Shown one piece after another: positions 7,777 through 15,036 of a stretch of DNA of 21,426 bases; position 1 is the stretch's first letter; every line of letters begins with the position of its first letter. The DNA comes from Chloracidobacterium sp. UBA6041. GTDB lineage: Bacteria; Acidobacteriota; Blastocatellia; Pyrinomonadales; Pyrinomonadaceae. The stretch covers positions 21,513 to 42,938 of the forward strand of contig DIYZ01000185.1 in the NCBI GenBank assembly GCA_002427845.1, read 5' to 3'. The position numbers and the translations under genes were made by a program. The notes beneath the pieces are model-generated. The model ran no database searches, was not told where the DNA came from, and was given only the letters and a program-made list of their open reading frames with translations.

Positions 7777-8811
7777 TTAAGATCTGTAACTCACGGGGTC
7801 GATTCCCTGCCGATCAAAGAACGCTTTCACTTCCTTCATCTGTTCATCAGTGTAGGAGAGTTGTGGCGGCCGTAAATAGCGTTCGCCTACCCCGAAGTAT
7901 TCCAGCGTCGCATGCCACCATTGATGTGTAAACCCAGCCAAATACGGATAGTCATATTTCGTCGTGATCTCGACGGCGGCCTTTAGATCGTTCGCCTGAA
8001 TCGCCTTCCAGAACTTCATCGAAATGTCGGGGGCGAAGGTGGAATAAGTGCTGTAGAAGGCCCTGGCGCCATACGGGTAGCCGACGATGTACCGATATTC
8101 TTGTCCGCCACCGAAAATGTTGATGCGATTACCAACAGCGATTTGACGTTCTACATACTCGGACAGAGCCCCGTCTTCTTTCATGGCCACTATGGCGTCT
8201 ATTTTCAGCAGCTTCTCAAACAAAGACTTTGAGTATTGTCCGTGTAACACCAGGCCGAGGCTGGTGTTACGAGCGATCGTGTCGAAGTGCTTCACAATGG
8301 AGTCCTCACCACCGGAGCGGCTCGGCAGCAAGACCTGCACTGCATCAGCTCCAATCGACTCTGCATAGCGCGCGTAGTCCACCGCCCGCTGAGTCCACCA
8401 ATCACCGGTCGCGGCGATGGTCAGTCCCTGACCATCGACAGCCTCAACCATGACTTTGGTCAATTCCTTGATCTCGTCATAAGACAAGGACGAGTACTGA
8501 CTATTGCCGGCCGTAAGTGCAAAGATCTTTATCCCATAACGCAAGGCCCGTTGAACTATCTTTCGCACCGCTTGATAGTCCACCTCAAAGTTTGCCTTGA
8601 AGGGAGTTGGGTTTGACAGGATTGGCCCCTCCAGACGGCGCTTGAACTCCAGGGGACTAGTGGGCGCTTTGGCGGCTGACTGATATTCATATTCGAAAAG
8701 GGAGAAAGCCTTGGTGGGCGTACCTTGGATGACGGAAATACCTGCTGCCGCAGTGGCTGCGGCATATTTCAAGAAGACTCGCCGGTTTTTTGGGAGGAGG
8801 TCATCCATCAC
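7777..8811 (-). CDS. Tat-exported DHDPS/NAL-fold protein with altered active site
   Basis: A 344-residue protein. Its N-terminus carries a twin-arginine signal (KNRRVFLKYAAATAAAG, residues 8-24), followed by a DapA/NanA-type TIM barrel from about residue 60. The Schiff-base lysine is kept as Lys211 in IVAMKEDG. The tyrosine normally found in the YN motif about 30 residues earlier is replaced by His190 (GLVLHGQY). The usual GTTGE loop reads TAGNSQYSS (100-108). Export of a normally cytoplasmic aldolase fold is unusual. It may act as a periplasmic lyase with different chemistry or as a binding protein. The start is GTG at 8811 (AAGGA 8 nt upstream) or the adjacent ATG at 8808. It is the first gene of the minus-strand operon; the Kelch frame begins right after its stop. 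Confidence 0.82.
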   Translation of the reverse strand: MMDDLLPKNRRVFLKYAAATAAAGISVIQGTPTKAFSLFEYEYQSAAKAPTSPLEFKRRLEGPILSNPTPFKANFEVDYQAVRKIVQRALRYGIKIFALTAGNSQYSSLSYDEIKELTKVMVEAVDGQGLTIAATGDWWTQRAVDYARYAESIGADAVQVLLPSRSGGEDSIVKHFDTIARNTSLGLVLHGQYSKSLFEKLLKIDAIVAMKEDGALSEYVERQIAVGNRINIFGGGQEYRYIVGYPYGARAFYSTYSTFAPDISMKFWKAIQANDLKAAVEITTKYDYPYLAGFTHQWWHATLEYFGVGERYLRPPQLSYTDEQMKEVKAFFDRQGIDPVSYRS

Positions 8812-9640
8812 TCTATGTTTCCTTCATGAGATTTGAGTTGCGGTAGTTGGCTGTCCAATAGGTTACTTGCAGGTCTGATCGCTGACACACAAAATATGCC
8901 ATTGAAGGCGCCTGCGAGAAGAACGTCAGGATAAAAGAATTGCACAACAAAGAGTACCTCTCCTCGATGCCCTGGCCTCAGTTGGACTCATGGAACCGTT
9001 GAAGTGCGTCACGATTAGCAATCACCTTGTTGCGCGCTGCTGCACTTCGACTATTTATCCATTTGTTGAAGAAAAACAACGCGTTGCCAGTGGCTTGCTG
9101 CTTACCCTGAGACACTCGAAAAAATCACATAATAGGAAGGCTTGTCTCCACCTGAGTGTGTGCACCCAGGCCAGGGGTCCGCCGTCGCATTCGCCCAGCG
9201 TGCCAAACAGATGCCCCATTTCTGAAACATACCATTTCCTGATCTCCGCATTTGTGGCGGCTACAGAGCGGTGATAATCAGGTTAACTGGAGGGGATGGC
9301 GTCATCGTACGAGCGAAAACGGACAGTCTCAATCCGTCGCCTCATAGACTCTGTATCTAACAGGATTGATTGATCCGTTCAGCTTGGTCTATTACACTTT
9401 ACTGACAGCACGTTAAAGACACGCTGCATGCACCAGCACCGCGAATTTGACTATGAACCCGAATCAAAGCCGTCAACGCTGCCTACAGACATTTCCTCAA
9501 CATGGGACCCACTTCTCGCATAGATGCCCTTCACAAAGGGGCTGGGGCCCAACAGAGTCGGGTACTCATGCCGTTCTGGGTTTCATTTTAGTCCTTGGCC
9601 TTTCCCCGGACCTAAGTAGCACTTATATTCATCCCGGAGA
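8812..9640 (-). other. Non-coding interval between the TonB receptor and the catabolic operon
   Basis: About 830 bp without a convincing gene. Short open frames here lack Shine-Dalgarno sequences, family motifs and coherent composition. The end next to 8811 should carry the promoter of the DHDPS-headed operon and contains the half-site at 8852-8862. I found no clear rho-independent terminator after the receptor stop at 9641. A 5-bp inverted pair around CAGTCTCAA near 9320-9340 is too weak to call. Confidence 0.5.
8852..8862. promoter_or_regulatory. Putative operator half-site, TGTCCAATAGG
   Basis: Located 40 nt upstream of the DHDPS-type operon start. On the opposite strand it reads CCTATTGGACA, matching the spacer plus right arm of the dyads at 13367-13384 and 19508-19525 (CCTATTGGATA). 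The left arm is not conserved. Considered a weak member of the same operator family. Confidence 0.4.
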
Positions 9641-12600
9641 TTAGAAGAGTAACTTGATGGCCAACTGGATGTCGCGATTGTCGAACGTTCGAGTAATTCT
9701 CCCACCCGTGGGAGTATTGAGAAAGTAGTTAGCACTGGGCCCAATGAAATTGGGATGATTGAACAGATTGAAGGTCTCAAGGCGAAGCTGCAGTTTCGCT
9801 TTTTCGGTGAGACTAAACTCTTTATGTAAACCCATATCTACCCTTTTCAGTGGAGGCCCGGTGATTATGTTTGCAGCTGCATTGCCCGTGGTGTTGATGG
9901 TTGTAATCACGCCGTTTGGGTTCGTGAACGGCTGCCCGACGTGAGTTACAAAACACTTCGTATCGAACCAACGGGCCGTCGTCCGCTGGCTCGCTGGAAG
10001 GTTTCCATCGCAAATTCTATCCGGAATGGTATTGGATGCCGTGCGAACAGAAAAGGGGAATCCATCCTGAAGAGTTACAATGTAACTCAGTCTCCAACCA
10101 CCGAGTATGGAATCGGCAACAGCACTCCAGTTTCTGCCAAGAGACTTCCCTCTTCCAATCGGTAACTGGTAACTACCACTTAGAGTGAATCGCTTACTCA
10201 CATCAAAATCAGCGTTCGACCAAGCACGCCGAAAGAGCTGGCCAAATTGGGTGGGGTCGACATAATTATTCTCATTGCTATCCTCATTTGACGACTCGGC
10301 CAGGGTGTGCCCCCAGGTGAATGCCGCGAGAAACTCGAGCCCGCCGGAAAGCCTTTTATTTGCCTTCAGCTCGAGGGCGTGGAATTTGGAATTAAATCCT
10401 TTTGTCCATAAACCAATCGCTCCCAACGCCGGGACATCCTGCTTTACCTTGGCGTATAAGGCCGGGTATAAAGCCGTGAAGGTGGCTATGCCATTCAGAT
10501 TGACACCCCTCGAGCCCACGTACCCTGCTTCCACAGCCACTCCCCAGCCGACGTCCCTCGACGCGCTGAGGTTCCATTGCTGCATATAACTTGAGGGGTA
10601 ATAGGGGTCGGTGCTATACCAGATCCCCGGTGTTGTCCCAACCTTCGCGTAGAAGTTATAAGGCTGCTGATCTATCGTCACAAAGTGGTTCTGATTGTCG
10701 GGCCAGTTGAACGCTTTGGAGTAATAATCGAAATCTCCGCTGAAGGGCAATACCCAGGCTTGGTAGGTTGCGTATTGTGCATCTTGGGAGATGTAGGCGA
10801 TGCCATAACCGCCGCGGACCGCGGTCTTGTTATCGTTAAACGGCCTAAACGCGAAACCAAAGCGCGGAGAGAAGTCCGTCTTGCTTGGCTCATAAGGCCG
10901 GTTGGGACCATTCGTCTCATAAGGGAATTTCATCAAGGCCAGCAAGTCAGCGGGGGCGCCCTTCGCGTACCGGGGCATTCCAGTCGCATAATCTAAGGTC
11001 AGGAGCTTGTTATCGATTTCCGCAAAGGGGGCCTCATAGTCGTAGCGCAATCCCAGGTTAAGAGTCAGTCGGGGAGAGACCTTCCAGTCATCCTGGACGT
11101 AAAGCCCGAAAAGATTCCGCCTAAACCTCAGGCCTTGCGCTTTGCTGAGGTCGTAGGTCGTGCGGGGCGTAACCCCCATCAACAGCGAGGCGAAGGCCGA
11201 CCCGGTGACACCATATGTGGCCACCTGAGTGGGATCTCCATCGAGGATGCCGAAGTAATAGCTGCCAAGTGAGCTATCGTTGATGAACCGATTGTAGGCT
11301 TGACGCTTGAAATCTGCGCCCATCGAGATCGAGTGCGCGCCCTTCACCCACACCAGATCATCCCTGACGTACGTATGCTGGTTCTGGTAATAGTCTGGGC
11401 CGGCTGCGCCTATCTGGAAAACTTGAAAACCCACCGTGTAAAGCAGGATGCGTGGTGACCCCAGGATATCGGGGTTCTGCGTTGTTCCAGTCCACAAGCC
11501 CCACTCCTTGGCGTAGTTCTTATCGCTCAACAGAAACTTCTGACCGAGATCGAACGATGTGTGGTTGAACTTGAAATCGTTGACCAGGTTTGGCGCCAGG
11601 GTTTGGGTGTAAGAGGCAACGAGCGTCCGGTCGTGCTGCAAATCGTCCTTGTCACCGTAGATGGTGTTACCCAGGAGGCTGTTATCGTAGTCACTGAAGT
11701 CGTAACTGAAGCTCACGTTGCTCTTACTCGAGAAATTATGATCGACCCGGGCCAACCACTTATTCTGCCTGTAAGTTCCTGATCGAAATAAATGCAGGTT
11801 GAGGATCGGATCGCCGGCGTAATTAGGTCGTGGCAACAGGTCCATCAATTTCTTTCCCACAGGATTAATCAACTCCGGCGGTATTATCCCACTTGGGATG
11901 ACTTGGCCCGTAAACGGGTTACGCAAGACCATCTTCTGACCGGTGAAGGGGTTGATCGATTGACTAAAATCACCGCTCCGTTCTAGGTCCGTCGGGGCGA
12001 AGCTCACAGCTAGCTGACCCGGCTTCTTCGACCGGAAGAATTCGGCGCTAAAGAAGAAGAATGTCTTATTTCGAAGGGATTTCAGGGCTGGACCACCCTC
12101 GCCGAACTTCGGGAAGGTGACCGGACCTCCTATGCTTCCTCCGAACTGGTTAAGAAGGTAAGGAGGGCGCAAAGCGTAGGGCCGCGTATCGAAAACGGGA
12201 GCCGCATCCAGCCACTTGTCTCGGTGATACTCATATAAGGAGCCGTGGAAATTATTGGTTCCTGATTTCGTCACCACGCTGATGATCGCGCCACCGGCGC
12301 GCCCGTACTTGGCTGAATATAGGTTGGCGTCGACACGGAACTCTTTAACGGCATCGAGAGGAGGAGAAGAGATCAGTTGATTTCGCACGACGTCGGTACT
12401 ATCGGCCCCGTCAACGTAGTAGGCATTATAGTTCGATCGTGCGCCGTTGAAGCCAACTGTGATTCCCTTGCTCGCAACGGCACCTCGCTTGTTGTTGTCG
12501 GTTTGCGCTCCCGGCACAAGCCCCGCAAGTCCTAGGAATTCGCGGCCGTTAAGGGGCAGGTTTTGAATACTCCGCTCATTTATCACCTGGCCGAGCGTCG

Positions 12601-12991
12601 GGGTGTCGGTGTTAATCAGCGCGCTAGCGTCAGAATTGACCTCCACCGTCTCGCTTATGCCTTCCGGAGCTAGTTGTAGATCCACGCGCTGCACTTCGCT
12701 GACATGCACCGTTACTCCACCTTTTGTTGTTTTGAATCCCTTCAATGCTGCTGAGAACGTGTAGGCTGCTGGGGGCAGAAAATCTACCCGGTAATTACCG
12801 CGCTCGTCGGTCGTAACCGTCCGCGAACTCCCAGTTTCCACATTGAGCACAATAATCTGGACCGAAGGCACAACGCCGGCATTTATATCAGTGATCGTAC
12901 CGACGATCGCGCCTTGATTTGATGATTGGCCCCAGCACAACGAAGCAGTCAAGAGAAGCAAGGTGAGTAGAGCTAGCTGATATTTTTTCAT
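9641..12991 (-). CDS. TonB-dependent receptor, Oar-like, with N-terminal carboxypeptidase-regulatory-like domain
   Basis: A 1,116-residue outer-membrane receptor. It begins with a signal peptide (MKKYQLALLTLLLLTASLCWG). A carboxypeptidase-regulatory-like domain follows (GAIVGTITDINAGVVPSVQI to about residue 105), then a plug domain with NLPLNGREFLGLAGLVPG and a long beta-barrel. The protein ends in an aromatic residue (AIKLLF), as expected for BAM-inserted barrels. Proteins of this layout take up oligosaccharides or large ligands using TonB energy and are very abundant in Acidobacteriota. The start at 12991 is chosen over the longer frame to 13030 because AAGGAGAGG lies 9 nt upstream and the signal peptide begins there. 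No SusD-like partner is adjacent. It is probably the outer-membrane entry for the cluster's substrate; no TonB-box consensus was identified. Confidence 0.93.
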   Translation of the reverse strand: MKKYQLALLTLLLLTASLCWGQSSNQGAIVGTITDINAGVVPSVQIIVLNVETGSSRTVTTDERGNYRVDFLPPAAYTFSAALKGFKTTKGGVTVHVSEVQRVDLQLAPEGISETVEVNSDASALINTDTPTLGQVINERSIQNLPLNGREFLGLAGLVPGAQTDNNKRGAVASKGITVGFNGARSNYNAYYVDGADSTDVVRNQLISSPPLDAVKEFRVDANLYSAKYGRAGGAIISVVTKSGTNNFHGSLYEYHRDKWLDAAPVFDTRPYALRPPYLLNQFGGSIGGPVTFPKFGEGGPALKSLRNKTFFFFSAEFFRSKKPGQLAVSFAPTDLERSGDFSQSINPFTGQKMVLRNPFTGQVIPSGIIPPELINPVGKKLMDLLPRPNYAGDPILNLHLFRSGTYRQNKWLARVDHNFSSKSNVSFSYDFSDYDNSLLGNTIYGDKDDLQHDRTLVASYTQTLAPNLVNDFKFNHTSFDLGQKFLLSDKNYAKEWGLWTGTTQNPDILGSPRILLYTVGFQVFQIGAAGPDYYQNQHTYVRDDLVWVKGAHSISMGADFKRQAYNRFINDSSLGSYYFGILDGDPTQVATYGVTGSAFASLLMGVTPRTTYDLSKAQGLRFRRNLFGLYVQDDWKVSPRLTLNLGLRYDYEAPFAEIDNKLLTLDYATGMPRYAKGAPADLLALMKFPYETNGPNRPYEPSKTDFSPRFGFAFRPFNDNKTAVRGGYGIAYISQDAQYATYQAWVLPFSGDFDYYSKAFNWPDNQNHFVTIDQQPYNFYAKVGTTPGIWYSTDPYYPSSYMQQWNLSASRDVGWGVAVEAGYVGSRGVNLNGIATFTALYPALYAKVKQDVPALGAIGLWTKGFNSKFHALELKANKRLSGGLEFLAAFTWGHTLAESSNEDSNENNYVDPTQFGQLFRRAWSNADFDVSKRFTLSGSYQLPIGRGKSLGRNWSAVADSILGGWRLSYIVTLQDGFPFSVRTASNTIPDRICDGNLPASQRTTARWFDTKCFVTHVGQPFTNPNGVITTINTTGNAAANIITGPPLKRVDMGLHKEFSLTEKAKLQLRLETFNLFNHPNFIGPSANYFLNTPTGGRITRTFDNRDIQLAIKLLF

Positions 12992-13000
12992 TGTCTTGTA

Positions 13001-13009
13001 CCTCTCCTT
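13001..13009 (-). promoter_or_regulatory. Shine-Dalgarno AAGGAGAGG of the TonB receptor
   Basis: AAGGAGAGG on the minus strand, 9 nt before ATG 12991. It decides the start against the in-frame ATG at 13030. Confidence 0.7.
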
Positions 13010-13020
13010 AGAGTTGCTTA

Positions 13021-13040
13021 TCACCTTCAACTGTAGGTGA
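13021..13040. repeat. Inverted repeat TCACCT-N8-AGGTGA in the receptor leader
   Basis: Perfect 6-bp arms (13021-13026 and 13035-13040) separated by 8 nt, 29 nt upstream of the receptor start codon. It could be an operator or a leader hairpin near the ribosome site. It differs from the TGTCCA dyads. Confidence 0.4.
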
Positions 13041-13633
13041 CGGGGAACAGGGTAACGGATTACCAGCGCTTTGGATTGTGTGTTCTACGAAGCGTGGCTG
13101 ACGCCACCAAAATGGATTATTGCAATCTTGTTGAATTCAAGTGCTTGATTAGTTGATGCCACTGTAAGCAAATGGGCGAATAGAAAGACCCGTGAAAGTT
13201 CTTTCGTATGAAACCAGATGACTCCGAGCTTCTATTCCTGGATGCAGGCAAGAACTCAGGTTAGGGATCACTCTCAGCTTGCCGACAACAATTGGAAGCT
13301 TCAGGCCGTCATTATTAAGACTGAGGAGTCCATTTGTAAATCAATATCTTCCGGGAATCCCCGAGTTGTCCAGCCTATTGGATAAATAATTTTCAAACGC
13401 ATTTCAAAAGGACGGGCGGCTTGAAAGGATGCAAGCCGGTGGACTGCTAAAGGCATCGATAACCGATGGTGCGAATTTGCCTCGCCACAGATTAACGGTC
13501 GACGCAGTGCTCTTATCAAGCAGCGAATATACTCATCAGACGAGAATGAAGCATTCTAATCTTGCTGGGCAGATGGCTGGCTTCGATTTTCCCATGAAGA
13601 GAACTGCGGGGAGACGGGCTGTGCAAAACATTT
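13041..13633. other. Intergenic region between divergent receptor and RidA operon
   Basis: No convincing gene is seen. Short frames here do not resemble proteins and lack ribosome sites. The only structured element I can support is the dyad at 13367-13384. The minus-strand promoter for the receptor must lie in this stretch, but I could not place -35/-10 boxes with confidence. Confidence 0.5.
13367..13384. promoter_or_regulatory. Putative operator dyad TGTCCA-GCCTAT-TGGATA
   Basis: An imperfect dyad with 6-bp arms and 6-bp spacer. With the base after it, 18 bp (13368-13385) are identical to 19509-19526 upstream of the Tat-BNR gene. It lies about 375 nt upstream of the receptor start and about 410 nt upstream of RidA. 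Likely a binding site for a dimeric regulator. Confidence 0.55.
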
Positions 13634-13651
13634 TGTCCAACATGCTGGACA
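13634..13651. promoter_or_regulatory. Putative operator dyad TGTCCA-ACATGC-TGGACA
   Basis: A dyad with perfect 6-bp arms around a CATG core; 16 of 18 positions are palindromic. It has the same arms and spacing as 13367-13384 and 19508-19525, and sits 26 nt upstream of the proposed -35 box of the RidA operon, a typical place for an activator or repressor. Confidence 0.6.
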
Positions 13652-13677
13652 CCCCATGCGTTTAGAGAAGTTAAGGG

Positions 13678-13705
13678 TTGAACAACTGATGCGGTGCATT
13701 ATGAT
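13678..13705 (+). promoter_or_regulatory. Candidate sigma-70-type promoter of the RidA operon
   Basis: TTGAAC (13678-13683) and TATGAT (13700-13705) with a 16-bp spacer match consensus at 4/6 and 5/6 positions. It lies 90 nt upstream of the RidA start, directly downstream of the dyad at 13634-13651. Confidence 0.4.
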
Positions 13706-13795
13706 AGCCGCCACTGTTTTATTTAGCTCTCAAACACTTTTCGTTGTAACAAGCTCATTATTTTGCTAAGTCCGCTGAGCCTCGCCATTCCCATC

Positions 13796-14188
13796 ATGAA
13801 ACCTGTTAACTCCTCGGACTTCCCAAAGCCAAAAGGGCCGTTTTCATATGGAGTTATCTCTAGTGGCTTTGTTTTTGTATCCGGGCTGGCATCAATTGAC
13901 CCAGCCACAGGCGAGTTTCAATTGGGAGATATCCGCCACGAAACCGAGCTAACATTGCTGAATATCAAGCGAGTCCTGGAGGCGGCTGGAACGGGCCTGG
14001 ATCGCATTGTCAAGTGTTCGGTCTATCTCAAGGACATTAACGACTTTGCTGCTCTGAACGAGGTTTACGAGAAGTTTTTTCCCAATGAATCTCAGCGGCC
14101 CGCGCGGGTGACGGTGCAGGCTGTGCTGGGGAGTAATATTAAGGTCGAAATAGACGCGATCGCAGAATTGCCGGAACAGGAGTTTTGA
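13796..14188 (+). CDS. RidA family (YjgF/YER057c/UK114) protein
   Basis: A 130-residue RidA-type protein. Family features visible are PFSYGVISSGFVFVSG near the N-terminus, the middle helix containing LLNIKRVLEAAGTGLDRIVK, and the C-terminal RPARVTVQA, which supplies the catalytic Arg, before VEIDAIAELP. RidA proteins hydrolyse reactive enamine/imine intermediates released by PLP-dependent enzymes; many operon-encoded paralogues are specialised for one catabolic route. The ATG at 13796 gives the normal family length; the frame is open from a TTG at 13763, and neither start has a strong Shine-Dalgarno. It heads the plus-strand operon with a PLP aminotransferase, which fits imine clean-up or an actual deaminase step. 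Confidence 0.87.
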   Translation: MKPVNSSDFPKPKGPFSYGVISSGFVFVSGLASIDPATGEFQLGDIRHETELTLLNIKRVLEAAGTGLDRIVKCSVYLKDINDFAALNEVYEKFFPNESQRPARVTVQAVLGSNIKVEIDAIAELPEQEF

Positions 14189-14190
14189 CG

Positions 14191-14949
14191 ATGACAGATC
14201 AGAAAAAGGCGTTACGGCTCGGCGCGATCTATCCCGATGACGCCTGGGTGGACCTTGAGGCTCAAGCGCTGGTGGATGAGTTCCGGCGCTTTATACCTGC
14301 GGATGTAGAGTTGATTTCGGCGGCGACCTATGTCCCCGCAGCCGATAACACTGCGAATCTCGGAGTGCTGCTTGCTGAAAACGGCGACATTGAAGAGGCA
14401 GCGCGCAGGCTTGTGCCTTATCAAGTCGATTGCTTTGCTTATTACTGCACTACTGTCAGCTTCGTAAGGGGGCCAGGCGGTGATCAGGATATATCCTGGC
14501 GCGTTACGACGGCTACCGGGAAGCCGGCGACAACAACCAGCACGGCGATGATCGAGGCGCTGCGTACGCTTGAGATCTCTCGCGTCTCTCTCGCCAGCCC
14601 ATACTTGCCTGATGTCGAACAAAAATTTATCGAGTTTTTCGAGGCTCATGGTGTACAGGTGGTTAAAAGTCTTTCGCTTTGCCTTGAGCGTGGTCACTCG
14701 GTTGTGGCCCCAGAAGACATTCGTTCCCTGGCGGAGTCCGCCGATGATCCCGGAGCGCAAGCGGTTTTTGTTGGATGTACGGGCCAAAGACTAGCAGACC
14801 ATCTAGATGCGATGGAAACGCTTCTCGGCAAGCCCGTCTTGACGGCCAATCAAGTGACTTCATGGCATGCACTTAAGTTGATGGGCATCGAGCCACAACT
14901 TGACGGGCGCGGGCGGTTGTTCGCGAGGGCAGAGTCTGTCTCCGTTTGA
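14191..14949 (+). CDS. Asp/Glu racemase superfamily enzyme, maleate isomerase/arylmalonate decarboxylase-like
   Basis: A 252-residue cytoplasmic enzyme of the Asp/Glu/hydantoin racemase fold. Both active-site cysteines occur: Cys86 in YYCTTVSF and Cys196 in FVGCTGQR, equivalent to the pair used by maleate cis-trans isomerase. GKPVLTANQVTSWHALKLMG is a typical C-terminal segment. Two cysteines point to a racemase/isomerase rather than an arylmalonate decarboxylase with one. The start is ATG 14191, with AGGAG 8 nt upstream; a TTG at 14185 overlapping the RidA stop is less likely. Only 2 nt separate it from RidA. The substrate is unknown; a dicarboxylate or amino-acid derivative handled together with the aminotransferase and DUF3830 protein is expected. 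Confidence 0.82.
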   Translation: MTDQKKALRLGAIYPDDAWVDLEAQALVDEFRRFIPADVELISAATYVPAADNTANLGVLLAENGDIEEAARRLVPYQVDCFAYYCTTVSFVRGPGGDQDISWRVTTATGKPATTTSTAMIEALRTLEISRVSLASPYLPDVEQKFIEFFEAHGVQVVKSLSLCLERGHSVVAPEDIRSLAESADDPGAQAVFVGCTGQRLADHLDAMETLLGKPVLTANQVTSWHALKLMGIEPQLDGRGRLFARAESVSV

Positions 14950-15022
14950 CGTGCGGCTAATCACCATCTTGACGTTCGATTCAAGTCAGGACCGCAGGAG
15001 TTCATTTGTGCAGTGATCAATC

Positions 15023-15029
15023 AAGGAGG
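15023..15029 (+). promoter_or_regulatory. Shine-Dalgarno AAGGAGG of the aminotransferase
   Basis: Perfect AAGGAGG 7 nt before ATG 15037. It decides that start over an in-frame GTG at 15013. Confidence 0.75.
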
Positions 15030-15036
15030 ATATGCT

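Noticed and set aside
8990..9274. 94-residue plus-strand open frame in the 830-bp gap
   Set aside because: Cys/His/Ser/Pro-rich composition without motifs, no Shine-Dalgarno; looks like chance open frame.
9590..9640. Possible rho-independent terminator after the receptor
   Set aside because: The TAGGTCC/GGACTA pairing is bulged, has a long loop and is not followed by a T-run on the minus strand.
13429..13665. 78-residue plus-strand open frame in the divergent intergenic region
   Set aside because: It runs across the operator dyad, has no ribosome site and no protein family resemblance.
14212..14787. 191-residue minus-strand open frame
   Set aside because: Antisense to the racemase-type gene, which has clear motifs and a Shine-Dalgarno; the antisense product has arginine-rich, low-coherence sequence and no family features.
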